Source: Datura wrightii
Lineage: Eukaryota; Streptophyta; Magnoliopsida; Solanales; Solanaceae
Reading direction: 5' to 3'
NCBI GenBank assembly: GCA_035772735.1
Contig: JASDFA010000006.1
Coordinates: 13,472,001-13,536,000, forward strand
Length of the DNA: 64,000 nucleotides
In this document: piece by piece, positions 1 to 13,500 of the stretch
Position numbering within the stretch: position 1 is the stretch's first letter
Layout: each line of letters opens with the position of its first letter
The notes under the pieces: generated by a model
Told to the model about the DNA's origin: nothing
Seen by the model: only the letters and a program-made list of their open reading frames with translations
The model's database searches: none
Program-made: the position numbers and the translations under genes

Positions 1-548
1 TTTTTGATGAAACCAAAAATTCACCTTCAATTTTTTTAAAAGCTAATATACCACCAGGCTGGTGGCTTTTTTCCTTTGATAAAGTTGGTGGCTCATTTTT
101 TTAATAACAGAAAAAACTCAAAAAGAACGTATAAGTAAAGGGAATTTAGGCATCATTAATAGTGACACGAGAACATAGGTGTTGGTCTCTTACATTACTA
201 ATCCTTCAATTTACTGTATGATGTCAATGTTTTTCTGCCATCACACCCAAAACCCAAAACTCTCACGGCAAATGAGATCGGACAGATGAACAAGGGACCT
301 TGTTTTCGAACTTGTAAAATTGGCAATCAAATAATTCTTTTTCACCTTCCCCTGTTCATCGATTTACAGACTTTAGCGAAGTGATATTTAAATTATTTAC
401 TCTCCTTGTTAGATAGTATGGAGATTTTCTTCAATCTTCCTTTCTAAGAAGTATAAATCTCTAGGTTCCAAACATGAAGAATCTTCGTTTACTTCAATAT
501 AACAGGGAGGCAACTTGCTCTTTCCCCTTTTAATATTATGGAAGAAAT
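1..548. other. AP4E intron DNA, nothing recognised
   Basis: AT-rich intron sequence downstream (gene orientation) of exon 9. No coding similarity, tandem repeat or transposon end was recognised. Confidence 0.5.
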
Positions 549-735
549 ATTTTTGTTTCCCAGACTGTGTCAGGTGACACTAAGGGACCCCGACTTATCC
601 AGATTTGCCCATGTAAGGCCCCATTAAAGGGGAAAATGCTCCCTGCCAAAAAATAATCTCAGGGCTCGAACCCAAGTCCTTTGGTTAAGGGTGGAGGCAT
701 CTTATCTTATCCCACCATGACCATTGGCGGTAGCA
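549..735 (-). mobile_element. Solanaceae-type tRNA-derived SINE
   Basis: Read on the minus strand, it has a B-box-like GGGTTCGAGCCC and the CCCCTTTAATGGGGCC block. It also has TAAGTCGGGGTCCC and a CTGGGAAACAAAAA tail, the typical body and 3' end of Solanaceae SINEs. The A-box is weak and the upstream edge is approximate. It lies in an AP4E intron, in the same orientation as the gene. Confidence 0.7.
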
Positions 736-1463
736 ATTTCATTTTAAATACGAAAGCAATCAATCAATCAATACGCATCAATTCCGAAAGTAGTTGAGAC
801 TTGTTGTATGAATCCTCTGTCCATCCCCCTCTAGTCGGGCACATTTCATTCCAATATTAAAATGATCTTTTATGGAACATATGTATTAAGGCAATATGGT
901 TCTTTTATTCCTTCGGAGAGAGACAAAGATAAACGGTTCATTTTCATTTTTTTGCCCACATGAAACTCATTTGGTTAAGATATAACTTTGAAGTGTTAAG
1001 CTCCACATCAACAATAGAACATTTTACAGGTGGTTCTACCAGAAAGAAGAAAACACTAGAGAGTTTGCTTTATGATTCTAAGAATTTATATATAACGGTA
1101 ATCTGAGCTTCCCACCGCCCATTAAACTAAATTACATAAGATGGTTATTCTCCCCAACTTGTTTCGGACAGAGGCGTGATTTTTGTTGGTAATGGTTATT
1201 CTGCATCTGCAAAACTGGGTATGTTTTTTTCTCCATTTCTAAGAACTTTTTATTCTTTGACAAGATTCATGGGAGTTCATTCAAAATGGAACCAACAGGT
1301 GCAGATAACATCACATGCCAAAATGTGCGAACTGGGGAGTCAGCAAAATAAGCAAAAACTATCAGCCTAACTGTTGAGATGGACACTAGTATCTCTTAAT
1401 CAATCTTGTCTAAAGGAAAAAAAAAAGACTAACTGACCTGGTTCGAAAGGTACATTTACTTAC
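736..1463. other. AP4E intron DNA, nothing recognised
   Basis: The intron after exon 9. It starts with a short ATCAATCA repeat beside the SINE. No coding match was found. Confidence 0.5.
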
Positions 1464-1541
1464 CTCAGGCAACATGTCCACTTTCCTCCCAGCTGCTATT
1501 TCAAATGAATATACTTTCATAAGTGCTGATACTGCATAAGC
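1464..1541 (-). CDS. AP4E: AP4E exon 9 (last exon inside the window)
   Basis: Twenty-six codons, A-Y-A-V-S-A-L-M-K-V-Y-S-F-E-I-A-A-G-R-K-V-D-M-L-P-E. The donor GTAAGT is at 1458-1463. No further AP4E exon is recognised in the remaining 1.46 kb to the left edge, so the next intron is longer than that. Confidence 0.92.
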
Positions 1542-4500
1542 CTATAACAAAGGAACACAAAATCCTTAAGGAGTTCAAATTTAAAAGCTCAGCAGAGAAG
1601 GTATTTTATAGACTTGTAAAACTCTACATAAAGATCACAAGCGAGCTGTCAAAATAGTTCGACTGTAACAAATAGGATTTCCTAAATCAGGAGGCACTGA
1701 TGCATAAAATGCTACTTGCCAAGAATAATTTCACCTGTTAACCAAGAATGTATGTGGCATAAGTTATCAAAACTCTATCTTTCTTCGCATATACTCTCCT
1801 GTATTTGAGCAAATTTAAGAATTTTCCAGTTCCATAAAAGTAAAGATTTAACTTCTTAGCACCAACTTCACACATGCTTTGTCTGCTACAAGTCTTTCCT
1901 ACAATGGTTAAAGTGCAATGCCTGATGTTTAGATTAGGTGCATGCCATAGGTCTGAACCTTCCTGCCGAACAAAAGTTTGGTATTTAAGTGGAGACAGTA
2001 GAGGGCTGGTGCATTAACCTGGGTATCAAACCGTGTGCCACAGGTTCTCAGGAATTTCTCAGTTATACCAAAAAAAAAAAAAGAATTCGCAATAGAACCA
2101 GGATACAGATCAAAGGATTTCTTGTTTGCTTACCATCTTTGCCCAACAAAATAACCTAATCTCTTGCAACTGTAGAAATGAATAGTTGATTTCTTTTTGA
2201 AGAAATTCAGTGTGCTGTTGAAACAAGGAAAATAGAAAAGAAAGTTTGATCCACCTTCCAAGGAAATTACTTGTACTGTTGTACAATTTCCTTTTGCTTG
2301 TCTCGACAAGTGAGCAAAGAACACATAGTAATGGACAAAAAACCCATCAAATCCCTTACAATATATGCAATAAATTACTCATGGAACCAACTTTGCAGCA
2401 TTAACAAGTACTTACAAGGCTCTTTAGAAAAGTTATCACAAATGTATGCTAGCTTTTAAGATCAAATGGATCATAATACAGAAATAGGCACCTCGCAGCT
2501 GATATAAAGCAGCAATTGAACCTAACATACCTTGACCATGTCATCAGTTGAATGTGCCTCAGCAATATCACTTATTTTCCCTGTGATATAGGAGGCAGAA
2601 TACTTCCCATCAGCAGTTCCATACTCCCCCAAGACCCAGCAAATAACCTGCGAAGTTGCAAGTTAAGTACCAGAAGAGGTGAACTGAAATGTTATATATG
2701 CATGACATGAGCTCTGAGCAGAGCATCATTTTGTTATTGTAAGTAGGAAGAGAAAGATTTTTTTTTTGAAAGGAGGGGGGGGGTTGGTTAGAAGAGAGAG
2801 AGAGAGAGAGAGACAGGGGACTGGTTTTGGAAACCTGGAGAAATGCAGAGGGAAGTTTTGGCTCTCCCATGATGCGCAAATATGAATCCACCTGCATTCA
2901 GTCAAAAGAGTTATCTATTAGAGGTGCAAAAAAAGGCAGAGGATATACAAAAACAGTATCTGCCTGTTAAAGGTGCAAAAACAGGATATACGACAACAAT
3001 ATCTGCTGCGCAATTATTTACAACACGAGCAAAGCAAAGAGAAAACATAAGCTTATTCAGAACCAGCAACAAGAATATTTCACATTTTCATTTGCCATGA
3101 CGGAAAAACAAGGAAGTAATCACACAATTAAGTTGCTCATAAATCAACATAACAAAACAACCATTATCTTATTCTCAGGCTACCAGAATGGAAAACAAAA
3201 TTTAACAAAGTAACCGATGGAATATGGCGACAGTAGCTCGCCTCGCCTCGCCTCGCCATGTCGCCAAAGGCGAAAGGCGATCGCCTTTTATAACACTGCC
3301 CAGCTCTGAGCCTTTTAAAAGTTTCCATCTGAGAGAAACAGGCTCTTAGCCTTTTAAAACTAAGTTCTGGCAGGGATTGGGGTCAGTCAGCAGCGTGTGG
3401 AATGGTCAATGGGTGATTGGAGGAGACCTCAATGTCTGTAGATTTGAAAAATGACAGGACCAACTGCACAAATGGATCCATAGCTATGAGGGAATTTTTC
3501 TGATACGATAATGGACCTGCAGCTCATAGACCTACCTCATCAAGGTGCTCTTTCCACCTGGACAAGGGAAGAAGACAACTCTCAAACTTTCAGGATTGAC
3601 AGATTTCTCATTTCAACTGAATGGAATGAAAGCTTATAGCAGCAAACGGCCCTCCCTAGAACACTCTCTGATCACAAGCCTATCCTTTTAGAGAGTGGCG
3701 AATGGGCCATAAATCCTTCTTACTTTAAATTTGAAAATATGTGGCTGAAGCATGAAGGTTTCCTATACATGATAAAGAATTGGTGACAGAACTCTGTGAT
3801 CAATGGCAAGCCAAATTTTGTTCTGGTTCAAAAACTGAGGAATCCCAAGGAAATTAGCAACTGGAATGCTGAAGTCTTTGGAAGTTGGATTCAAGGAGAA
3901 ACAAGGCCTTGGAGGAGCTTTCCACACTAGATCAGGCTGCTGAAAACAGACCCCTATCCAACCTGAGAAGCAGAAGGTTGTCAGCTTGGAAGTAAAACTT
4001 ATGGAGCTGGCCAAAGCTGAAGAAATATCTTGGAGGCAAAAATCAAGATTTTATGGCTGAAAGAATAGGACAGGAACACAAGATATTTCCAAACAATTGC
4101 TAGCTTACACAGAAGGAATAACAACATTGACAAAGTCAGACTTAACACTGGTCTAACAGAGGATAAGGAGGTGATCAAGGAAGAGATTCTGGATTCTTAT
4201 CAGAACTTTACACTGAAATAAGGCATGGAGACCCAATACTAGCTTTGATGATGTTGCCGGAATATCAAGAGAAGAGAGTGAGCTACTAGAGAAAGTTTTT
4301 GAGGAATATGAGGTACATGTTGTGATTCAGTCATGTGCACCCAAAAAACCACCTTGCCCGGATGGATTTACTATGGCTACCTATCAAAAGTCATGGGACT
4401 TTATGAAGCTAGAGGTAATGAGAACCATCAATCATTTTTCACCACAATGTTATATGGTCAAATCTTGCAATGCCTCTTTCATTGCTCTAATTCCCAAAAG

Positions 4501-7500
4501 AAAAGGGGTTGTTGAACTTAGAGACTTTAGACCTACAAGTCTGATTGGTAGCGTGTATAAGATCTTAGCGAAGCTACTAGCAGGCAAGAGTATTATACAA
4601 GATACTTAAATGATTACTTCGATTTGAAATATACTTTAGAAAAATCGTTGTATTTTACTATGACTTTGCTTTACCATAACTTTATTCTCTTGATTTTAAT
4701 CTTTTACTTTTAGAATTGGATTTCAAGTTAGTAACTTCTATTTTATTCCCGATCTAATTAGACGTTAAAAATTTATTAGTGCCTGATGCGGTAAGGGTTT
4801 CTTGTCCCATGAGTGGATTCTCAATTTTTTTAATGAAACCTAAGGGGAAACTAATCTCTAATCATTATGATGCCTTCATTAAGCATACGCACATCACGGA
4901 TGAAACATTAATTGCCAATGATTTCCAAGATTGGAGGTAAAAAAAAGTGGTAATTCTGGTATCATGTGCAAACTGAATATAGAGAAGGCTTTTGATCAGC
5001 TCAATTGGAGTTATTTATTATCTATTCTATAGAAGATGAGGTTTGGGTATAGATAGATAAAATGGACCAAGTTCTGTATCACAACAGTGAAATACTCAGA
5101 AATTGTTAACAGAGGACCTGTGGGATTCTTCTCCCCCACAGAAAGCGATCAGACAGGGTGATCCACTTTCACCATTCCTATTTATTCTAGTCATGGAAGG
5201 TCCCAGTAATATCTTTGAAAAAACTAGGAAAATGGACTGGAATCCAGGGTTCTGATAATGGGACTCCAGTAAATTTCTCACACTTGGACTCCCACCTGTT
5301 GTATGCTGATGATGCCCTAATATTCTGTGAGGCAGACAAATCACAGGTGTACTATTTGAACCTGACCCTGCTACTTTTCCAGGCTCTATCAGGGCTACAC
5401 GTCAACAAGCTGACAAGTATCATTTCTCCAGTAACAATGTGCCTAACTTAGAAGAGCTATCTGGTATTTGGGATGCTCCATTGGCTCTCTCCCTACAACC
5501 TATTTAGGTCTTCCACTGGGGACTAAATTCAACAACTGTGAGATGTGGAATGGAGTCAGAGAAGAGGCTTGCCTCTTGGCAGATGCAATATCTGTCTGGG
5601 CATCAGAGATTTGAGCATGCATAACAAGTGTCTGTTAATGAAATGGTTGTGGAGGTATGCTACTACTGACTCAACGCTCTGGAAAGAGGTCATCAAGGCC
5701 AAACATGAGGTGTTGGATAACTGGTGCTCCAAAATTGCTAATGCACCCTGCCGGGAGGACCATGGAAATACATCAGCAAACTGGGACATGAATTCTCTCA
5801 GAAGTTTAACTTTAAAGCTGGTAATAGTGCACATATTATATTTTGGAAAGACCAACGATTGAACAATTCATCACTGGTGGAGTTCCCCACAATTTTCCAG
5901 ACTGCTCATGCCAAAGATTCCTCCATTACTGACAACAGAAGAGGCAACAATTGGGCAATTCACCTCAGAAGAGCTGTACAAGATTGAGGAATACACTACT
6001 GTGGAGAATCTACCAGACACTCTGAGATGGTAAAAAAACATTTTCACAGTTAAAGAGTGTTACAAGCAGATTAGAATGCAGAATCAAGATTCTGATATCT
6101 GGTCATGGAAGTTGATCTGGAAGACCAAGCTCCCAACCAAGGTTATCTGCTTCAACTGGTCTATTTTGAAGGGAGCTTTGCTAACACTAGATAAACTTAA
6201 TAGAATAGGCTTTCAATTGGTTAACAGATGTTATATGTGTAAGGAAAGCTCAGAAAATATTAATCATTTGTTTTTGCATTGCCCAGCAGCCACCGATCTT
6301 TGGAACATGTTCTTTGGCCTCCTTGGGCTGAATTGGGTGATGCCTGTGCATGTGAGGGAAACTTACTCGAGCTGGAGCCACGGCAGAGTTGACAAAGCCA
6401 TCAAGAAGATCTGGGTAATGATTTCCGGAGTAGGTTTTGGTGTTTATGGAATGAAAAGGAACAGTAGATGTTCTGATGGTATTTCAACTCCAAACTCTTC
6501 CCTCAAATCAAAGTGTTACCTTAGTCTGTTTAGCTGGATTAAGTTGACACCTGTAATTAGCACTGACCATTTTTTGCAGTTTGTAAGCTGCATAGATTTA
6601 GCCTAGCACTTTGTACATGGTCTTGCAACTTTACTTTACTTGTAGTTTCTAGCAAATTTTTCTTTTGTAAGTTGCATCTTCTTGATGCTTTTTGTTAATT
6701 AAACACATTACTTTATCCAAAAAAAAAAACAGAAGAAGAACCAAAAAGGTTGAAAAGACATACAGCTGATGATCTCAGCTGGCTATCTGCAGTATCATCT
6801 TCTTCTCCAAATCCCTCGGCAATCAGCCGCATCAAGTTGTGGGCAACCTTTAAATTCACTAGATCTCCTGCGTGCTCAAACACTTTATTCATGGTCTGTA
6901 AGCATGTCAAAAACATGGTAGTTGGTATAACAATACAGTAAATGCTAAGGAAAACTAATTTGCAAAACTAAATTGACCTGGATAAACCATTGGTTGCTTG
7001 GTGCAAACTGCTCCGCAAGTTCAACACATCTGGATGCTATCTCAGTTTTATAATGGTTATCATTTATACTCATCATGTAATCAATCATGCGGTCAACAAT
7101 AACTTCTACATTCGAAGGCTTTGTCATCTTATACAGCAGCTCAAAAGTCTTCCGCTTCAGTGTGTCATCTGGGTCCTGTATTAAAATGGTCGGCATCATA
7201 AACAGAAACAACCAAATAAAACATCTGCATCTTCCAAACTGTATTAATTAATAGCTACCTCTGTACAATAAAAGGGAGGAAATTTTTCCTTCTTGAGAAA
7301 TGAATAAATGGAGCCAATTTCCATAATGAATAAAGTTATACACAGATATACCATACAAAAAACTAGGTAGCTAGCTAGCCATAAAATATAGAAATAACCA
7401 GAATTGTGGAGGACAAAAGCTACTTAGAAGTTGGCCAAAAGAAAAGCTTATAACCCTTGGTTACATGTTGTCTCAAAATATGGACTTTAAAGACGTGCAA

Positions 7501-10500
7501 TATACCCTTGTTGTGATCACTAAGTTGGCTAAAAGAAAAGCTTATAACCCTTGGTTACATGTTCTCTCAAAATATGGACTTTAAAGACGTGCAATATACC
7601 CTTGTTGTGATCACTAAGTTGAATAATTATCTTATTCAAAACCCAAAGTTCCACCAGTTGTCGCTGAGAGTTTCTTATTCTGGCTTTGCAACGAGAAAAA
7701 AAGAAAATTATTTTTGAAGTTCATTTAAACGTGCCAAGGCTTGCTAAAGAAAATGTTCTATTTCACCAAAAAAAAAGGTTCTAATAAAGTGTGGGCGGAG
7801 AGTCTTCTAGGGGTGTTACAAAGAAGGTCCAAATTTTAGACCTTAAAAAGATTTTGTTTCTACTGCATAAGAAGGAAGAAGCAACGTACCAATCAGAAAA
7901 AAAAGGAAAGAAGCAAAGTCTACATGGTTTCATGTCTTCAACTTTTGCATTCACCTTGGGAAGTAAGCCCATACTAGTACCCAAACGCAACTGAGTACTC
8001 TATAAAGATGATCAAAGGTTCTCCAGCTTTTACGTCAATTTAAGGTGATATGAAGCAATCAGGGGGTGCCAAGAGGCTCCATTCTATTTAGACACCGTAA
8101 TGTAGGTCTCTTGCTTCTTTTGGCGATATCACCTTGGTCTTCTTTGAATTAACGGATATGTCGAACAAGAAAAAAATGAAGCGAAAGAGACTGATTATTG
8201 CTCTTACCAGCATTCGTTGATTAAAAAGCACCGAATTGCTATAACTTTATTATGTTTGACATGATACAGTTCAAAAGACTGGGGTCACATAGTTCACTCA
8301 AACTATATTAATTCTCCTGGTATTGCAATCCATGATAAATCTAGCATAATAAACAGAGATAGTTTAAAAGGAAAAATGCAATCACAAATAAAGGTGCTGC
8401 ATTGCTGAAATAGAATACCTGAACATTCTAGCAATATATTGCAGCCATAAACAGGAAGGACTAATTTCAATTTTTTTTAAAAAAAAAAGACAAGCCAACA
8501 TTTTCGTGGCTCCATAAATTGAAATATCCTTTGTTTAGAACAGACCTGAAAAATAACATTTCTCACCTCTAAACAATCAATTACGGCCAGTTGGTGCTGC
8601 TCAGCAATTTCTGCGCTTATCTTTATTAATCTACCAAGCGCATCAATCCCCAAGTACTTTAGATTATGGCTATCATTCTGTGCACCAGGTAATTCTGAAC
8701 AAAATTAGCTTCTACAAAGAGGCAACCCCACAGCAACAAAAAGGTACCAGCAGGATAAAGAAGACGAACCTTCAAAAATTTGGCAACTACTTCTGCCGCA
8801 GATTCTAATACCTTGGGGTTAGGATGTATTGACGAAACACAGCATATGCACTCATAGAGAATAGCATTTCCTATATTACTTGATGAATCAGTCTTTCTCA
8901 TAATATCACCAACAATTGTATACATTTGTTCACTGGCTTTTTTGTCACCGTTTCCAAGTAATGCCAGAATTTTCAATAATTTGATCTGCATGCAAATGAA
9001 AAAAATGAGCTTGCGAGTAGGGACCGATTTCTTGTCAAAAATTAGAACAGAAATAGACAATGGAACAGTTCAAAAAATCTCTAAAAAAACAGATAATTAA
9101 GAAGATTAATGGATAAACACTGATCAAATCTGATGGTTACATTACCCATCAGGTGCTTGCACTACTTTACTCAGTAAGCTACTGGTCTTTCAATACAAGT
9201 TAGATGCTGTATTAAGTCAACAAGTTGACAACTTTTCAAGTGAATATCGCTGCCTTTTACTTTTCCTCCCTATTGTTATTTGTATTAGACTAGTATTACA
9301 TTTGATTAAGGAAGTCAGCAGCATTCTTTTTCCTCCCAATCCATGCACAAATGAAGAAACTAACATTAGGTTTGACACAAAAAAGGTAAAGGAAAGAAAA
9401 GGTGATTGATTCCTTCTAGTTCCAGAGGGGAAAGAAGTTGTGAAAGCTAAGTTAGAGGGTCCTAACCTCCTAGTTTATCTTTCTCAATAACTCAAAAACC
9501 TCCCTTTTCCATTTTGTCAATGTCAACATTTCTATTTCCACCCAAAAATACATAGTGCAATTGCATCTTATAATGACATAACTTTGTTTATACGTTATTT
9601 TGAGGGAAAATGCATAGAATCCCCCTCAAACTTTTCCACTAAACTTAGTTTAGTATTTCAACTTTACGAACATCTTTTATCCCCCTATTCTAATTTCAAG
9701 TGAAACTATTGCCTCCCTATCAACCTAAACCCAGTCATAAATTACAGTGTGACGTCCACTCACCCATGTCATCCGCCATGTCATCCTCCACATAAGTTTT
9801 TTTTAAAAAAATTTAAAAGACACCCGCCATGTCATCCTCCACATAAGTAAAAAAATTTAAAAAAATATTTTTAATCACAAATTTCTCTTTTCTATCTTCT
9901 TCCTCACACCCACCGCCCGCCCGCCCTCACCCCACTAACCACCCCCACCTCCTACAACTGATTATTTTTTCCATTCTTAAAATTCTTCATCTTCCATCTT
10001 CTTCCTCACCTCCACCCGCCCACCCCCACCCCCACCCCACTAACAACTCTCGCACCTCCTAGAACCGGTAACTTCAACTACAAAATTCAAGATCCTCTTT
10101 TTTCCATCCTTTGAATTCCTCATCCTCCATTTTCTTCCTCACCTCCACCCGCTCACACCCACCCAACTAACCATTCCCCCACCTCATACAACCAATAATT
10201 TTAAAAATTCAAACCTTTCTTTTTTCATTATTGGAATTCCTCATACTTTAAACATTTAATTTTTCTTTGGCCACTTTCAATATAGAGAGAGGGAGAGAAA
10301 GATTGTGTATTATTAATGGATTTGGTAGCTTACTCTAAATCCATGTTTGAATCAAAAAGCTTTAACCCACCATGGCAAGAAATATTTCGATCTGTCTATA
10401 AAAAATTCTTTCAATTTTTGAATATCATCCTTTATTTTAGTTTTTAATGTCTTGATCACAAAAATTTTACAAATTTTGTGCTGGATGTTGGGTTGAAAAA

Positions 10501-13500
10501 ACTTTTGTTGGTTGGACATGGTGGAAAAGCAGCCATTGGGAATATTCTAATGATGGAAATGGGTATGAAAAAGAAAATAAAAAGAATAAAGAAATTTAAA
10601 AAAAAAGAGAGGCCCACAAAAATGAATTAATTATAATTAATAGGATAACATCCAATTAAAAATTGACATGTGTATCATTTTAATCAATATTAATATACTT
10701 TTTCATCCTTCACACGCTTTTAGGGAGGTGCAAATATTTATTTTGTCACGTCATCTTTTAGGAGGTAAATAAATACTTTATGAATGAGAATAAGGGGTAA
10801 ACAAACACCCATAAAGTTAAAGTGTTAAGTAAGTTTAGTGGACAAGTTTGAGGGGTTTTTTATGCATTTTCCCTTATTTTGCCCCTAAAGTTCATGTAGT
10901 GCCAGCAAATGGACATAGGTTTACTTGTTAATTGGCAAAAGTGGTTAGTCCTTCATCACCTTTATATGGGAGCGATTTCTATTTGCCAAAAAATAGAAAC
11001 TCTACAAGGCTAGAAAATCTTAAACTGTGCAAACCCGTCTTTACTGGAAACATTCATAAAAACAAACTATTCATACAGCTGGGTCAATTGAATAATTACT
11101 ATGCCTCAAGTACATAATCAGATGGAACTTTACTTTTATCCAAAAAAAAGTATAAAATTAGACGGTGTCAGCTATGTTCTTTTTATTTTTTTGGGTAAAA
11201 TTGGCTTCAGCTATATTCTTAGATTTGGTAATCTCAAAAATTTGATATAAGAGAATAATTTTTTTCTCAAATACCATGTTAAAACATTATTTCACTATTT
11301 CAGAGACATACAAAGAATAATTCGAAAACAGCTTTAATATGTCGAGATTTTGTCTCATTCAATTATAAAGATATCTTTACAATGTAGTAGAAGCTTGTAG
11401 AAAGGTGAACTAGTTCCAAAGGCAATAGCAAACTGGAAAGCCAAGAAAAGAAGATCACACATAATAAAGTCAAAGAAATTAAGATTCACAAGGGACAAAC
11501 TATAGCAACTGATCTTAGATAACTCATCAAAATTGAAATACAACACAACAACATGCCCGGTGCAATCCATGGGGGACAACAAATTTAGGGATAATAAACT
11601 TTAGGATAATTTCTAAGACCTCCCTCCAGGTTTACCTTTATACAATAAGTTCCCTTGTGGTTTAGAAACATTACACTCGCCTCCCTCAATGTGACTATTT
11701 TGTAACAATAGTTGGTTCAAATGAAAAGATGGTACAGTATTCCAAAACTGACCTTCCCAGCCTTATTTATAAGATGTTAAGTTTTATACCGCAAACTCCC
11801 CCAGAAGACTCTTTATGCTACATATTGTGTGTACAAATTGGCAATCTCTTTAAAATATAGGAAAATAAGTAAATATTTTTTATTCCCATATTTGGATTTA
11901 AAAATGAGTCAAATTATAATATTAAATTTTATCAAACTCTAGGTTTTTTTATTGTAGAAAAAATTAGAAGTTAAGAGCATGAATAATATGCACAACTTCC
12001 GATGCTATTAAATATTTGAAAACATACGAAGTTTCTTTTTTTTTCTAAGGGCTCACTGTATAAGAACCCATCACAAGTTGAAGGCAAATACTTGCAGTAA
12101 CATATAAACCATAATATATTTGCAAAATTTAAAGAAATACTAGACTTCTGGATCCTACCGTAAAAGAAACACCGTACTTTCAGTGCAATTGTGATTTTCT
12201 TTTTATGTTTAAGTTCCATAACAATTTTGAAAAATCTCTAATTGTTTGTTCCAGTTTTTACTTGCATGTCGTACCTGAAGCATGATATATTTTTTTTGGA
12301 GATACAAAGCAAATTGGAATCCTTATATCTATCTCTCCCATTTAAATACTAGAAGTTATTTATACATTCCTGTGTATACTTGGGATAATTTTAGAGACCT
12401 CCCACGAGACCTCCCCCGGTTTACTTTTCTAAAACTCACCCGCCTTATGGTTATCTTTTTGGAAAGATCGCTGGATTGGCCAGTCAACACTGATGACTTC
12501 CTATCCAGATTTATTTTCTTTCTGCAGTCAACTTGAAGCTACAATGGCAGAAAATTGGTCCACTCAAGGATGGGAGATCACCTTCATAAGGCATCTGAAG
12601 ATTGGGAAGTGAACAGGTTCGCACAACTCTTGCAAGAAATCAGCAAGTTTCAAAGGCACAGATCCAACAACTCCTAACATAATCAAATGGAAACATGCAA
12701 CCGATGGGATCTTCTCAGTGAACAGAATTTATAAAGAAAAAATGAGGGAGCAACCAGGATGAAGCAGGGCCTTGGAAGCAGATCCGGAAAAGCATAACAC
12801 CTTCTAACGTTAAATACTTCTCTTGGTTGGTGGCTAGGAAGACTTGTCTCACTTGGAAACTTAGAAAAAGAAGGGGTTCCAAATTGTGTCAAGATGTTTT
12901 CTATGCAATGAGGCAGAAGAGACCAACAATCACCTTTTTCTACATTATAAAGTAACTTCACAGATTTGGTCTTTGTTCATGAACCTCATAGGAATCGGAT
13001 GGACAATGCCAGAACATTCAGCTGATCTTTTGAGTTTCTGGATTAGAAGAGGGGGACGCAGAAGTCAGAAGAAGTGGTGAAGATTAGTCCCAGACTGTAT
13101 TTGGTGGATAGTATGGATAGAAAGAAATGGTAGACGTTTTGAGGATAAGTTTAATTCCATTGAGAAAAAGAAGTGGAATGGTGTTGTGTCCTTTTATTTT
13201 TTGGGGTAAAGAAAATAGTCTAGAGGATGTAGTACAGGTAGTTGATCTATTAGGCTCCCTATAAATACTCTGTTTTTCTTTTCTCTGGTCCTGAAATTTT
13301 TTGGAAGTACATGCTGAGGAATACAACATTACCAGTTTTCAAAAAAATAAAACAATACCTCAAATGCAATTAAACAATCAATTTATTAACCTCTTAATTC
13401 CTCTAGGCTAATTACCCCACCACTACTACTCTCTAATGATCTATTGATTTTATCTCAGTGACACTGTTAATCTATGTGTTCTATAGAGATTATATGTTTT

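Larger units (their letters stand above)
3370..6730 (+). mobile_element. 5'-truncated L1-type LINE, antisense in AP4E intron 6
   Basis: Decayed LINE ORF2 read on the plus strand, in order: end of an APE endonuclease (VIGGDLNV, SDHKPILL-like), reverse transcriptase (IPKRKGVVELRDFRPTSLIG, KLNIEKAFDQLNWSYLL, YADDALIFCEADKS), then C-terminal zinc-binding RVT (CYMCKESSENINHLFLHC). Frames change often and stops are common. The 3' end is an 11-A tail at 6719-6729. About 250 bp near 4590-4840 do not fit the RT alignment and look like an insertion or replacement. It is inactive. Confidence 0.9.

Noticed and set aside
549..735. Possible tRNA gene on the minus strand
   Set aside because: The B-box belongs to a SINE body with the family's 3' tail; no cloverleaf can be formed.
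1176..1370. Possible further AP4E exon or small gene
   Set aside because: Plus-strand frame with no similarity; the minus strand here shows no match to the AP4E continuation.
7781..7994. Overlapping frames of 67-69 residues on opposite strands
   Set aside because: No recognisable domain, located in an AP4E intron, and open on both strands by composition.
11355..11582. Hydrophobic 75-residue minus-strand frame
   Set aside because: Looks membrane-like only because it is T-rich; no start context, neighbours or similarity support a gene.
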